A stretch of DNA of 64,000 nucleotides from Leptidea sinapis. Its lineage: Eukaryota > Arthropoda > Insecta > Lepidoptera > Pieridae. The notes below the pieces were generated by a model. The model was given only the letters and a program-made list of their open reading frames with translations, was not told the DNA's origin and did not search any database. The position numbers and the translations under genes are program-made. This document shows, piece by piece, positions 42,661 through 56,413 of this stretch; the stretch's first letter is position 1, and the number at the start of each line of letters is the position of its first letter. The stretch lies in assembly GCF_905404315.1 (NCBI RefSeq), contig NC_066309.1:5642001-5706000 (forward strand), given 5' to 3'.

Positions 42661-44259
42661 TTTTAATTAAAAAAAAGGGGAACGCTGAACTCTTGGCTAT
42701 ATTCGTCAGTCGTCACACTCGACTGTAAGTGACGGCAAACCGTGTGACTCACCCGGCCGAATGCGTTACGGCCCTTTTTACATTGGACAATGGACACCAT
42801 GATTTTAGTTAAAATCTTATTTATGTATACTGAGGATACACACGACACGACAAAATAAATTTTATTGAATTTGAACTATCAATAATGAATATTCATTTAA
42901 TATATTGTACTCATATGGTAATTACAGATGTAGTTTTAAAGTTAGGTACAGCATATTATAAGAGGGAAACCCTATTATAAGAGGGTATGATATATATCAT
43001 TTATGATTGGATTAAATAACATGAATATGTGCTTCCTGAAGTGTTTTTTTAATAATAATGTGTAATAAAAGTGTTATAAGCAGGTATTTAGGATTTTTTG
43101 TGGGAGTCCATTATAAATATATATGTAACTGAACACTGTCAATATTTGTGAAAAATGTGTGGAAAATCCAAAAAAGCACGCCTCAGCATCTCGTTAATCT
43201 TGTTATTAACATTAGAAAATGTTAGGAAAAAAAATTAATACCTACTTGAAGATAAAAACCAGGAATAATTCATTAATCGAAGTATTAGAGGTAGCCGTTT
43301 GAACTATTAATATTCGTCACTTAAAATATAAACAGATCGCAAAAAAGTCTAAGCAACATGTACTAATTTAAATTTTAGGATGGTTTTTCACATTATAACG
43401 TTGTATTTTTAACCGACTTCAAAAAGGAGGAGGTTATCAATTCGGTATTTTTTTTATGTATGTACACCGATTACTCTGGGATTTATGATCCGATTTACGT
43501 AATTCTTATTTAGTTCGATGCAGAATAGATGCCATTTGCTCCATTCTTATGATATACTGCTTACTTTAGCTCAATTTTTAATATGAGTATATATTATTCT
43601 TTATCTTACATATCCTCGAAAATATTGAGAGCACCTGGATTGATCGTTGGGTAAAGTTTAATTTTTATGGGTCATCAAAATCAACAAACGAAAAATGTGA
43701 CGCATTTCCCTCAGTAAGTTTTTGTGAGTAATAATTAAACGTCAGTGAATTAAACGCTCATATCCATTGCGCAATGTGTTAATTTAGAATATTAAAAAAT
43801 ATTCCGGTACGACAATTGTTTCGACCAATTTCCCTGACACATTACACCTATCCACACACAGACGTCCAGAAAAAAATATTTTTAATGTTATTATTTAAAA
43901 ATATTTGTTCTTTTTCAAAGTCTATGCATAGGTATTAGAGGAATAAGTAATGATGTATCAAATAAAATAAGTATGACTTGGAATGTTATTATCTGGAAGA
44001 GTGAAAGACTGACATTTTGAATATAATCTATCAGTAAACAAAACAATAATTCAACTGAGCTGGATATTTATTCCATGTTGTTTTGTATGACACCAACTTG
44101 TGCATTTAACTCTCCTATGAGAATTACATTGTTTTTTACAACAACAACAAACCTATCCCCCACTACGGCCGGTCGCCGCGGGAGCATTAGTCCAATACCC
44201 TCTAGCAAATCGAAAAAAATTTAATTATAAATATATCAACATTAAACAAAAGAACATTA
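42661..44259. other. Unassigned stretch
   Basis: AT-rich, no credible ORF. At 43411-43470, AACCGACTTCAAAAAGGAGGAGG...TTTTATGTATGTACACC matches a motif I know as a common lepidopteran repeat, but its borders are not visible. Confidence 0.35.
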
Positions 44260-45115
44260 CGAACTGCCGAATCCTTATTCAAACTGGAGACAGCTTAAGA
44301 ATACTTAAATTGGGGCATCCTCGGTATCCGTGAAATGAGGAGGCCCCAGGAAGCAATTGAATAGAGACCTGAGTACATAATGTATATTTAAAGGATTCTA
44401 AAGGAGAAGCAGGTGGCCAAAACGGCGTGAGATTCTTATTGAAAAACAACTCAAAAACCAAATTCTTGACCTAATTGGCATTTCTGATAGGATAGCAGTT
44501 CTCAACATGAAAATACCCAGCTATCACAAAACGTGGACAGTCATATAAACATACGCGCCAACGAAACAAGCTGATGAGCAATCAATTGAAAACTTTTAGG
44601 GGGACTTTTCTGGAGTGGTTACAAAATTTACAAAAAATAAACAGTGTAATTCTCATGGGAGACTTAAATATACAAGTTGGTGTCCAAGTTATTCTCTGCA
44701 GTACTTGAAAAAAAAATAACTTAAACTAGATTGTGATCCACATGGGCCTCAACATAGATGGTAAGAAACTAATTCACCTCAGATTTGCTGATGAAATCGT
44801 ATTATTTGAAGAAGATCCAAAGAAACTTTAAGGTATTATCGAGTCATTATGCAAGGAAAGCGAAAAAGAACACCACAAAAACAAAATTAATGACCAATTG
44901 AATAAAAACGGAAATTAACATAAATACGACCTTCCTAGAATATGTAGAGCTTGGCCAAATAATATTTCCGGTAGACCTCACAAGCAAAGGAATAAATACA
45001 AGAATAACCAATGGAAAGATATTTGTCTATGAAGGAAGTTCACTCATCTCAGCATTACCATAAAAAGAAAAATATGTGACACATGTATCCTACCCTGCAT
45101 TACATACTCTATTTG
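44260..45115 (+). pseudogene. RTE-type LINE relic (endonuclease and RT pieces)
   Basis: Heavily broken plus-strand frames follow RTE order: LKWGILGIREMRRP (endonuclease start), ISDRIAVLNMKIPSY and YAPTKQADEQ, then after a deletion GINIDGKKLIHLRFADEIVLF (RT catalytic FADE in place of FADD), and TTFLEYVELGQIIF...RKICDTCILPCITYS. Old and non-functional. Confidence 0.8.
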
Positions 45116-48008
45116 TTAAGAAAAAGTTCGTAAATAAATCTTAATATGATGAAACGGTATGAGATTATAGGAATTAACAATAAAATAATATTAATTAACT
45201 TACACAGTGGCAAACAATATCAATTTCAAATCTATAGCGAATTGAATGTTCAAAATTTTTGAACTGGTCGATATTAGGTAGTTCCATCCATAGCATATTT
45301 TACGATTTCTACGTTATAAAAAGGTTAGATTCGTATTTTGTCAAGAAAAATCAATTAAGAAATAGGTAGTAAAATCTATAATTTTTTTTATCAATAAATA
45401 ATGGTAAATCAGATTATTATAAAAAACACATCAAAAACGGCTCATCCGTTTCTTAGGAGTTTAGTCACATTTATATTACACAATATCAACGCGGTTCAAT
45501 ACAGGTATCACAAAAATATTTTTTCTAATCCGACTGGTAGGTACCTACTTGTAGAGATAAGCGCACTTAAAGAAACAAAATAATCCATCCAGAGATATAC
45601 GTATATACAAATAAAATCATCAAAATCGGTGTCGTCGTTTTAGAGTTTTCGTATTCGGTGTCCGTCAAACACAGCACAAATAACTCCGCGCGTGCGAGAG
45701 ATATTCGAATATTATACCTACTGACAGACCACTTAGATTGTTTGAATACTAACCCGCCCTTGCAATTCTTCATTCGATTTACTCGTTTCCACAGAAAGAA
45801 AAACAATTGAAAAATACGTGTAAGCTACAATTAACTATATATTGTTTCTTTTTTTTTCAATATATTTCAAGTTTCATTTAGTTAGGTACCTTAAAATAAA
45901 AACCAGCCAGATACATTTTATTTCAAATTTATACAAACCATATGCAAAAATACTTTCGCGATCTATTATTGGGGTACTTCTTACTGTTCACGATTTATAC
46001 TAAGGGATTGGTGTAAGGGTGAAGAAAGTGTAATGAAACCTAAACCCAGTCTTGTCTTCAGTTCCAGAGGGTTAGGGTTCGCTTCCCAGTCGGGGAAGTC
46101 TGTTGTGTTACGAACGCGAAATGTTTTTTTTTCATGTTATAATATATATTTTCATATTAATTTCAATATATAACGTTATTATTATATTCTATTATTCAAG
46201 ATAAAAGAAAACGGAGTTCTAATTAGTTGCTAGAACAAAGAGTCTAGGACGTGTTTAAACATATTTAAAAAAATCGGCGGGCGGCGGACGACATGACATG
46301 TCGAACTGCCATTCAATAGTTGTAACTTGTAATGTGCGACAATCTGTATCAATATCTTTTTAAATTAATACAATCGATATTTTAAAATCTGGATCAGTGA
46401 AGACTTGCTTTTAATTAAGTTTAATTCAAAGTATTTCTTTTAATACTGACGAGTTATATTAACGATTTAGAGTCAACTTTGTGATCTATTGAGATAATTC
46501 TACGATTTCATGTTTCCACATCACTTAATCGCTTGATCATATCCTGAATTTAAACATATATTTATTTTAACGTGATTGATATTCATTTTATTTATTTATT
46601 TAATACAATGTAACATTATAGATTAACATTAATCTAAAGCGTTATCAAACATACGACACTAAAGAAAGAAAACAATCAAAATTATAAAACTAGGTATGTT
46701 ATTATATAGAACTTAGAGGCATCAATAATGCTCTCAAATCTTTTCTTGCATTCTTTGACCAGACATCCCATCGAGCTGGCAAATAAATCACACTGTGGTG
46801 CTACTTCAAGTACAGAGTTTAGAAGACCATGGCTCGTATTACATGCGTGTACCTACTTATGCGCTTGAGTGCGTGCAGGCGGCTGTGCTAATAGTGCGTG
46901 TCGCCGGCCGCCGTGCGCGTACGTACGAGTATTAGGTATGTATTGATTGTTGATTCATTTCAATATCTTGCTAAGCAATTTGAGGTGGGGTCACATGAGC
47001 AACTAAAGGGTAGGGCACCACAGTTATTGGGCATAGTTAAGAGCATCGGTTGCTTTGGATATTACAATAGATACTTCTATTTTGGTATGTCGTATTCTTT
47101 AAATTTCCTTAGCATTATTTATTTTTGAAGCGAAACTTCTTTAGAATCATTGTGATTTTTAACTCGATTTAACGAAAAAGCGAGACGATAGAGACACAAA
47201 CAGGTAAATTACCTATAGGATTCAGCCGGCAAGAGAATGAGATAGGAAGCATTATACAGTGTTTTGGTACCAGGCGATCATATTTGAAGAAGAGATTGTC
47301 TTATTTAAGGACGCGTTTTCGAATCCGACAAAAATAAGATATTTTTCGGTAGAGTTAGTGATGAAATTAAACTAAGTCTAACAAAACTAAAAATTGCCAT
47401 ATTTACATAGATTACTTCTTTATCTCCAATTAGCGGGAAATGATTGCTTTGAAAATTTGATATTTTATGTCGTAAAAACGATTATCCGTAACCTCTTCAC
47501 ACAAAATTGACGAAATGGGGCTTCATTTAGGATCAGTTTTCTGCTACCACTTACACAATTTTGGCTCTTAAAAATTTTGTAAGGAAAGCAGATATAATAT
47601 TTTCAAAAACACGGGAAATGAATTAATGAATATCTAATAAATAATCTCAGAAAAAAATAAAAATGAATCGTCTAAAATTCATATATATTTCTGATAAGCA
47701 TGAGCTTTAAAGTGTGGTATTAAGGGTTATTTTATTTTGTCACTCCGTACGCATTGCACAGAAAGATCTATCGAAATAACCTCAGTCCGCGCTCGGCCGC
47801 CGTCGTGGGTAGACCCTGTGGCGGTTGTAAGCAGCAGCTCGTACTCGGAAAGATCGCTGTACGAACATGAATATTTTTTATAAGCTATACAATACTGTCT
47901 TTGATACTTTACATATTTTTTACGCAGTCAGATTTTCTTTATTGTTTCTGTATTTTTTTTGAAGAATTAGTGATTTATAAGTTCATCTCTAATAATGGTC
48001 TATATTAA
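45116..48008. other. Unassigned stretch
   Basis: No gene recognised. GC-richer patches at 46860-46930 and 47785-47840 could be promoter remnants, and the ORFs there are short and unlike known proteins. The region just before 48009 has no repeat units. Confidence 0.3.
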
Positions 48009-49456
48009 ATCAAAATCCAAGATGGCGCCGATGAAATTTACCAACATCTCTTCATGGATGTCATTTTCATGGTTTTCGGGGTCAACAATAACGAATATCG
48101 GGTCAAAATCGAAATCCAAGATGGCGCCGATGAAATTTACCAACTTCTCTTCATGGGTGTCATTTTCATGGTTTTCGGGGTCAACAATAACGAATATCGG
48201 GTCAAAATCGAAATCCAAGATGGCGCCGATGAAATTTACCAACTTCTCTTCATGGGTGTCATTTTCATGGTTTTCGGGGTCAATAATAACGAATATCGGG
48301 TCAAAATCGAAATCCAAGATGGCGCCGATGAAAGTTACCAAATTCTCTTCATGGGTGTCATTTTCATGGTTTTCGGGGTCAACAATAACGAATATCGGGT
48401 CAAAATCGAAATCCAAGATGGCGCCGATGAAATTTACCAACTTCTCTTCATGGGTGTCATTTTCATGGTTTTCGGGGTCAACAATAACGAATATCGGGTC
48501 AAAATCGAAATCCAAGATGGCGCCGATGAAATTTACCAACTTCTCTTCATGAGTGTCATTTTCATGGTTTTCGGGGTCAATAATAACGAATATCGGGTCA
48601 AAATCGAAATCCAAGATGGCGCCGATGAAAGTTACCAACTTCTCTTCATGGGTGTCATTTTCATGGTTTTCGGGGTCAACAATAACGAATATCGGGTCAA
48701 AATCGAAATCCAAGATGGCGCCGATGAAATTTACCAACTTCTCTTCATGGGTGTCATTTTCATGGTTTTCGGGGTCAACAATAACGAATATCGGGTCAAA
48801 ATCGAAATCCAAGATGGCGCCGATGAAATTTACCAACTTCTCTTCATGGGTGTCATTTTCATGGTTTTCGGGGTCAACAATAACGAATATCGGGTCAAAA
48901 TCGAAATCCAAGATGGCGCCGATGAAATTTACCAACTTCTCTTCATGGGTGTCATTTTCATGGTTTTCGGGGTCAATAATAACGAATATCGGGTCAAAAT
49001 CGAAATCCAAGATGGTGCCGATGAAAGTTACCAACTTCTCTTCATGGGTGTCATTTTCATGGTTTTCGGGGTCAACAATAACGAATATCGGGTCAAAATC
49101 GAAATCCAAGATGGCGCCGATGAAATTTACCAACTTCTCTTCATGGGTGTCAATTTCATGGCTTTCGGGGTCAACAATAACGAATATCGGGTCAAAATCG
49201 AAATCCAAGATGGCGCCGATGAAATTTACCAACTTCTCTTCATGGATGTCATTTTCATGGTTTTCGGAGTCAACAATAACGAATATCAAGTCAAAATCGA
49301 AATCCAAGATGGCGCCGATGAAATTTACCAACTTCTCTTCATGAGTGTCATTTTCATGGTCTTCGGGGTCAATAATAACGAATATCGGGTCAAAATCGAA
49401 ATCCAAGATGGCGCCTGTGAAATTTACCAACATCTCTTCATGGGTGTCATTTTCAT
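48009..49456. repeat. 99-bp minisatellite, about 14.6 units
   Basis: Units of 99 bp start GGGTCAAAATCGAAATCCAAG-ATGGCGCCGATGAAA and end AACAATAACGAATATC. Because 99 is divisible by three and the unit lacks stops in several frames, there are long ORFs on both strands (470 codons plus, 477 codons minus, and a third frame on plus). Substitutions between units are few. A linked variant (AATAATAACG with GAAAGTTACC) appears in units 3, 6 and 10. I do not regard any of these ORFs as a real gene without expression evidence. Confidence 0.95.
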
Positions 49457-50104
49457 GTTTTTTTAATAATATTAATTTATAATTAAATACTTTATTTGGT
49501 TCAAAAATACAGAAATCTTATTACTAATAACAATATTATGGACATTACAGAACCAAAATGGTGTCTTATCAGCATTATGTTGGGAATTTTACTTCTCAAC
49601 GCTGGTATTCTCTAGACACCGAGACACAGACTTTGAGAATTAAATATTTATATATTTATAATCCCCCAAGTCTACTGCTGCCATAAACATTGGCAATAAA
49701 TTTATATAAGTATATATATATATATATTCATTTTATTTTTTGTATATATATACAAAAAATAAAATTAAATCTGTTAGTAACTAATACACTTCTCAATTTA
49801 AGGAAAATATTAATAACATAACATTAAATCATAATATCATAACATTGGTAAGTAATCGGAAATTTTTTTCTTATAAGTAAAATAACAATAGGTTTGAATA
49901 AATACTAGATAAGTCATAACTTTGACCTTTTAAACAAAATAAAATATATCCATAAGACATCAATAAATCAGCTATAAAACCCAATGATGTTCTATACACA
50001 TATAAATAAATAAATTTAAATGTTTTATAAAAAAATGGCTGTGTCGTAAATCCTATTACTCCACTGATGAATATCTAAATGATCGGACAGCCTGAGACTA
50101 GATT
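49457..50104. other. Unassigned AT-rich stretch with perfect palindrome
   Basis: A 34-bp perfect palindrome lies at 49731-49764 (TTTTATTTTTTGTATAT and its inverse), preceded by a TA run. Otherwise nothing recognised. Confidence 0.5.
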
Positions 50105-50325
50105 GTGATTATTTTATAGCGATAGAAATGACTGTACAATATTCTATATTTTTATTGAAAAGAGCGCAAAAAAAGAAAGCTGGGAGAGTTTCTTGCGCCG
50201 CTTCTTCTCTCTCAGAGCGCCATTTGTTTCCGAAGCGGTAGTAGTATCTAGTAGTTATTAGAAATGACACCAAAAAGAATTCTAAAGGAATCAATTTTGA
50301 GAAAATAATTAATGCCTTTTACATA
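50105..50325 (-). repeat. Dispersed repeat family S, copy 2
   Basis: The inverse of 40565-40745, with the same GAGAGTTTCTTGCGCCGCTTC and CTCTCAGAGCGCCATTTG core. It extends further on the 5' side (GGCATTAATTATTTTCTCAAAATTG). Confidence 0.7.
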
Positions 50326-50480
50326 AAAGCCTATGAAACTTACCCACTCCTTTACATGGGTGTCATTTTCATGGATTTTGCGGTCAACAATAACGAATAG
50401 CGGGCCTAAATCGAAATCCATGATGGCACCTATGAAATCTACAAAATTTTCTTCATGGGTGTCATTTACATTGTCAAAAT
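50326..50480. repeat. Diverged outlier of the 99-bp minisatellite
   Basis: About 1.5 units with many substitutions (CATGGGTGTCATTTTCATGG, GTCAACAATAACGAATAGCGGG). It lies 870 bp from the main array, with family S in between. Likely an older, unamplified part of the array. Confidence 0.8.
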
Positions 50481-51234
50481 TAGAATTCATTCATAAACTT
50501 AAATTATCTTATAAAAGGCCTGTCTAACAATAAATAAATAACATGCTAAATTAATTCTTCATTCCCTAAATATAGAAATATTTACGTTTCGACTTTTCAC
50601 TCACAATATGTACAAAACACATTCCGTTACCAATCTAATTAAAAAATCTCAAATTTTGATGTTGAAAGACCTATCTAATTGTTCTCTGCACCCTCGATAA
50701 CTTCGGATACGATACCCATATTGTTGAAATCATAATTTTTCGCGGCGGCCATCTTGGATTTAAAAAAACTGCGTTTACTGCACACGACGTTATGCGACAG
50801 AATTGCCATCTAAAATTCTAATATTTAACTACTAAACGAATACATCAACCAATTATCAAAAATACATAGGTATTAAAAAATCAAACTTGCTAAAGTATCA
50901 AATTCATTTGATTCCCGCAATTAACTTTAAGTACGTGTATGTGTTTGAGCGGTGTCAGTGTAGTAGTGCGATTCGATACCTCTCTGTTTTGAGAACGCGT
51001 CCTTAAGACGCAAGTATACCATTATTCTGACGTCATGCGCAAAGAGAATATAATCACTACGTTTGTCATGCGCTCGACGTAATACTACATAGACACCAGG
51101 AGAACATAAATATGGTAGCAGTGATAGTAATGTCTTTTATAGCGGTTGAAATCATGTGTCATCCTAGCAACATGTACCAAGACTTCATAAATGCTATTTA
51201 GAGGCATAACGTAGATTTTTGGGAAAGGAAGAGG
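50481..51234. other. Unassigned stretch
   Basis: No ORF. A GCGGCGGCCATCTTGGATTTAAAAA motif at about 50743 echoes the minisatellite core. It abuts the 5' end of LINE copy 2. Confidence 0.35.
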
Positions 51235-51402
51235 TAGCTACCACGCGTGAGTCGAGTTCGTAAATTCTAATTCTAATTATTGCTAATTTGATTACAGGAG
51301 TTTTCTTTTCTCTTTTGGGTTGTGGACTTTTTTATGTTTGGTAAGATTAGTAATTAACAATTAACACAGACTTCCGTCTTACATTTTACTAAAAACTTAA
51401 TT

Positions 51403-52772
51403 ATGGATATTTCTCCCCCGGAACCTCCGGATATTCCCCCACTCACCAGGTCAAAACGGCGTATACATACAAATAACTCAGAAGACAACGCTGCAAAAAA
51501 ACTATTACTGATACGGACCTGGCTTCTGCCTCCATTCAGAATGTATATTGTGACCCAAGTTTAGTTATTGGTTGTAAACAATATACGGATCTTGATAAAG
51601 GACCAGTTATTATCCATGTTTCTCGTATCGAGGAAGACCTAACTATAAACTAAAAAGTGCATTAAATTCGTTCAACTACTGCATAGGCATAAAATTGTAA
51701 ATATTTGCCCTGACGGCATCAAAAAAGTCGGTAGAAATAAAATATCCGTAACATTCAAATCATCTGGTGATGCAAACAAATTTTTAGATAGCCCTGTATT
51801 ATCTGCCAACAAATATACAGCAACAATCCCAAACTTTAACATAACCAAGATGGGTATAGTCCGCCGAGTTACTGTGCACTTATTCATGAATGAGTTTGTA
51901 GAGTCAGTCAGTCTTCCCACTGGTTGTGGTAAGATTTTAAAGGCTCGCAGATTCAACAGAAAGGTCATTGAGGAAGGTAAAGTTACTTGGTTACCTACTC
52001 AAACAATTGTAATAACTTTCCATGGTCAAGTGCTTCCCGAAAAAATATTCATCTTCCATAATTACCTTCCTGTTGAAACCTATCTCTTCCCTACAATCCA
52101 ATGCCTTAACTGCTGCCGATTTGGCCACATCAAAACTGTATGCAGATCTAACCCAAGATGTTTCAAATGTACTCAAGCTCATGCTGGCAGCTCATGTGAC
52201 ATAACTGAAAAATATGCTATTTGTATTAATTGTTCAGGACAACACTTTGCCATAAACAAGGAATGCCCTGAACAGGGCAGACAAAAAACAATAAAAATCA
52301 TTATGTCCCAACAGAACATTTCCTATGAGGAGGCCTCAAATCGTTGCCCAAAGGTGACTCAGAAATTCTACGTAACCCCTCTGTATCCCATAACTACTCC
52401 ACAATTCACATGAGCCAGACACCGAATCCTTCTTCCACAGTCAGCTTTACGAAAACTGTATTTTCATCTCCACGTTCCAAACCCCTATTAAGTAAACCTT
52501 ATGATCGAGCTGCTCACCAAGCTATCATTGCTGATGTACCTTCAGCCTTCCCGAATGGCTCTGCCCTAAACCACCTTGTAACTTTTTCTTCATCATCACA
52601 GGATGACAACCTCTTGGAGGTCCTCCTGTCAATCTTACTCTCTTTGATAACCAAGAACAATATTAGCCTACCGTCCAACGTTGCCCATCAACTATCACAA
52701 ATCTTGTCTATTTGTAAAATTCATGGCCCCAGTGTCCAATCTTCAATGGAACACCAGAAGCCTCCGTCCTAA
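51403..52772 (+). pseudogene. LINE ORF1 (gag), decayed copy
   Basis: Frames 51850-52413 and 52344-52772 align almost residue by residue to ORF1 at 10751-12145, including the three zinc knuckles (CLNCCRFGHIKTVC and so on). The first third is broken after MDISPPEPPD-type sequence, and a frameshift near 52360 separates the C-terminal Ser/Pro region. Confidence 0.88.
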
Positions 52773-55700
52773 GAAGCCCAGCCTTATACACCTAATTAAT
52801 AAGTATCTTCCTTCTGCCATCGCCATCTCTGAGACATGGCTGGTCCCTGGAGCTCACTTCAGGGTCCCCGGCTATATGTACCTTAGGGTGATAGAGCAGA
52901 AAGTGTTGGTGCGGGCTGCGCCTTATTTATAAGACGCACCCTTCCCTTTTCCCCAATTATCCTTCCTAATCCCCATCCTGGTATAAATATTGTTGCAGCA
53001 AAGGTAATGAACATCTCCATGGTCTCAATATATGTGCCTCATCCCCAGTCAACTATGATTGCAGATTTTCTGCTTTTGTTATCTTCTATTCCCCCTCCTA
53101 TTATTATAATGGGAGACTTTAATGCTCATCATCCTTCATGAGGTTCAAGTTACACTGACTATTTTGGCCTTTCTCTATTGGATGTATTTGATGAGATCAA
53201 TCTCTGCATTATCAATGATGGCTCTCCAACCCGCAGGGTTCCTTCTCAGAATCCCAAAAGTGCGGTTGATCTCACCTTATGTTCTCCGTGTCTGGCTCGT
53301 CTCCTTTCTTGGAATATCTTACATAATTCCCATGGAAGTGACCATTTTCCTATCATCATCTCTATCATTGACAAAGTAATTCCATCCCTAAAAATTTCCC
53401 CACCTCTTAATTACTTGATGCAAATTGGCTTAAATATTCTTCTTGTCTACATAAAAAATTGCTGAGTTTCCAGTGACCAAACATATTAATGCAGTAGATA
53501 ATTATAATAAATTAGCAAATGCTATGATTACTTGTGCTGACAACAACTTCCCTTAAAATAACCTGGTTTAAATAAGATTTAAACTCTGAGTGCACTACTG
53601 CTGCTAAAGAAAGGAAATTAGCAGAAAAAAAATTACATTAGAAACATGTCTGTGTCGAACTTTATTTATTATAAAAAGTGGCGGCCAAGGCTGCCCAAAT
53701 GAGCATTTAAATATTTAGTTTAATTTTTGCCTGAATTTAAAACCTAGCACTCCATCCTCAAATGTCTGGAAACAAATTAAAAATTTAGAGGCTCACTTTG
53801 TGATCAAATGTATGATTTGAATGTGGATTCTTCTGTATGGCTTGATTTCTTTTCAGATAGGATGTCCCCCCCTTCAGTCCCAAATATCGACTATTTTCCC
53901 CCCCCCCCCCATCCCTCTTGCCTCAACTCACAGTTCAGAGTCTCCCTTCTCATTCTCTAAACTTCTTCTTGCTCTGGATGGCCTAGTTGACTCTCCCCCT
54001 GGGGTAGATGGAATCCCCTATTCTTTCATTAAAAATTCATCAACTTCATCCAAGGAATATTATTTTGGCATAATCAATAACCTTTTTGATCTTGGCTCCA
54101 TCCCTCCACCTTGCAAAAATCAGGTAATCATTCCATTACTTAAACCTGGTCAGAATCCATCTGAAGCCACCAGTTATAGGCCAATTGCCCTCTCTTCTGC
54201 TCTTGCAAAAGTTTCTGAAATCATGATTAAACACATACTTGAGTGGTTTGTTGAAAACAATAATCTCCTTTCCAACTCCCAGTATGGTTTCAGAAAGGGC
54301 AAGAGTTCCCTAGATAGCCTAGGTATCCTTACAACTGACATTAGAATAGCACTCCTCAGAAAATAACATCTTTTGGGAGTTTTCCTTGACATAGAATCTG
54401 CATATGATAACGTTTCACTTCCTCTACTCAGGAGTAAACTCATCCAGCTGAGTATCCCCGTGAAGTTATCTCGTTTCATATGTAACATGTTAATGGAGAG
54501 AACAATCACTATTAAAGGTCCATCCTCTTACTTCCCTCCTAAGTCACTTTGGAAAGGTTTACCTCAAGGCTCAGTCGTTAGTCCCCTTCTATATAATCTG
54601 TATACCCACGACCTCAATAGTACCGTAACACCTGTCTGTCAGATAATGCAATATGCAGATGACATTGTCCTGTATTCTTCTGTCAAGTCTATACAAGATT
54701 CATCTAATCATTTAAATAATGCCCTTGATTAGCTTGCTGAATATTTAATGCAACATGGACTATCTCTATCAACATCTAAAAGCAAAGTAGTTTTATTCAC
54801 AAATATTCTTCCTCCTATTAAAATTAAAATCTATAATGTTTAACTACCAGTTGTTCATAATGTTAAGTTTCTGGGTATATGGTTAGATCACAAATTATCA
54901 GATATTTTAATCAAGCATTTTGATTATGTCAAGCATTTTGATTATGTCTCAAAGAAATGTGAGAAAAATATTAATATTCTTCGCTCATTGTCTGGTATCT
55001 GGTGGGGAGCTCACCCCTTAACTCAAAAACTATTATACAGTGCCATAATTCGCACACATTTAGATTATGGCACAATTTTTTAAATCCCAGGAAACAAAGC
55101 AGGTCCGAATAAATTGGACAGAATTTAGGCTAAATGTTTACGCATTGTATTGGGAGCTATGAATCCAGCCCTATTAATGCAATGCAAGTAGAATGTGTGG
55201 TTCCTCCCCTTCCACTACGTAGACAATTCCTTGCCAATAAATTTTTCTTTAAACTAGCTGGCTGCCGAGCTCATCCCTTACTTCAAAAATTAGAACAATT
55301 AGCTGTTTTATACAATGATAATAATATTGTACCTGAAGACAAAAGACCTTGCGTTATAAATAGTTACCTTTTATTTTCTCAACTCTCTAACCCTCTCTTT
55401 CAATATTCTAAATTGCCTTTATTTTCAATGCCTTTCAATGCTCTTACTTTCCAACCCTCAGTAATTTTAGACTTAGGTATTGATAAGTTTTCTATAGAAG
55501 CAAATAAAACTTTTTCTCATATAATGGACTCAGATTTTCGACATTGGTATAAAATCTACACGGATGCTTGAAAAACAGACATGAGTCCGGTTGGTGCTGA
55601 AGTATGGATTCCTTCAACAAGAATTATACTGAGTTATAGCTGCCCATCTACCACTTCTGTGTTTACAGGGGAATCAATCGCCATACTCGAAGCTATTCTA

Positions 55701-56413
55701 TTTGTTAAGTCTCATAACATGAACAATTCTATTATCCTTTCAGACTCTAAAAGTTGCCTTCAATCAATTACCTCAAATCCGTTTAGGTCAAAAAGTCAAG
55801 TTTCCCATTATTCTCAAAATATGAGAAACTTTGAAAGAGTGCTATGAACTCAAAATTAACATAGTTTTAGCGTGGATTCCAGGTCACATGGGCATCTTTG
55901 GTAATGAAAATGCAGATGCCTGTGCTAGATCAGCTGCTCATTCAGGTTCCTTTCAGTATTCTGAAATATTCACTCATGACTTGTGCTCTACCCTGAAACC
56001 CAAGATGTATGAGAGTTGGTCAAACATTTGGCAAGTTTCTAAAACTTCAAAAGGGAAAATTTTATGGAGAACTCCAACCAGTAATTCCTCAAAAACCTTG
56101 GTTCTCAAAATGTAGGATACATAGTAAAACAATAATCTCAACCATATGCTGCTTACGTTTAAACCACGCCTGCACTCCAGTTTTTCTAGCTAAACTTAGA
56201 ATAAGAGATCATTCCCTATGTGATTGTTGCCTTGATGAGGGAAACATGGATCATTTGTTCTTTAGATGTCCGTTAATGCAATCTTCTCTGTACAATTATA
56301 TACCCGCTGAAGTCCCCCGTCCAACCTCCATTAAAAGTCTCCTCTCCGTAGTTTACACTCCTTTTGTAAATATTTTGTGTAAATATATTAAAATAAATAA
56401 GATTAGGTTGTAA
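52681..56413 (+). pseudogene. LINE ORF2, decayed copy
   Basis: Endonuclease pieces at 52720-53465 (a TGA replaces the Trp codon after GDFNAHHPS; HGSDHFP kept), RT at 53890-54732 (GVDGIPYSF, SYRPIALSSAL, LPQGSVVSPLLYN, YADDIVLY), thumb and RNase H at 55134-56413. A TGA replaces the Ser after IYTDA in RNase H (55569-55571). A 13-C run at 53898-53910 marks one frameshift. It lacks the 83-bp duplication of copy 1. Confidence 0.9.

Noticed and set aside
46020..46110. tRNA gene, from GGGTTCGCTTCCCAG
   Set aside because: Only a B-box-like match. No A-box at the right distance and no acceptor stem.
48054..49466. 470- and 477-codon repeat ORFs as a structural protein gene
   Set aside because: Explained by the 99-bp unit being a multiple of three without stops. 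No start context, splice sites or flanking coding exons favour any frame.
51672..52182. Minus-strand ORFs at 51672-51968 and 51991-52182
   Set aside because: Antisense shadows of LINE ORF1 copy 2. The same shadows appear opposite ORF1 copy 1 (11351-11861).
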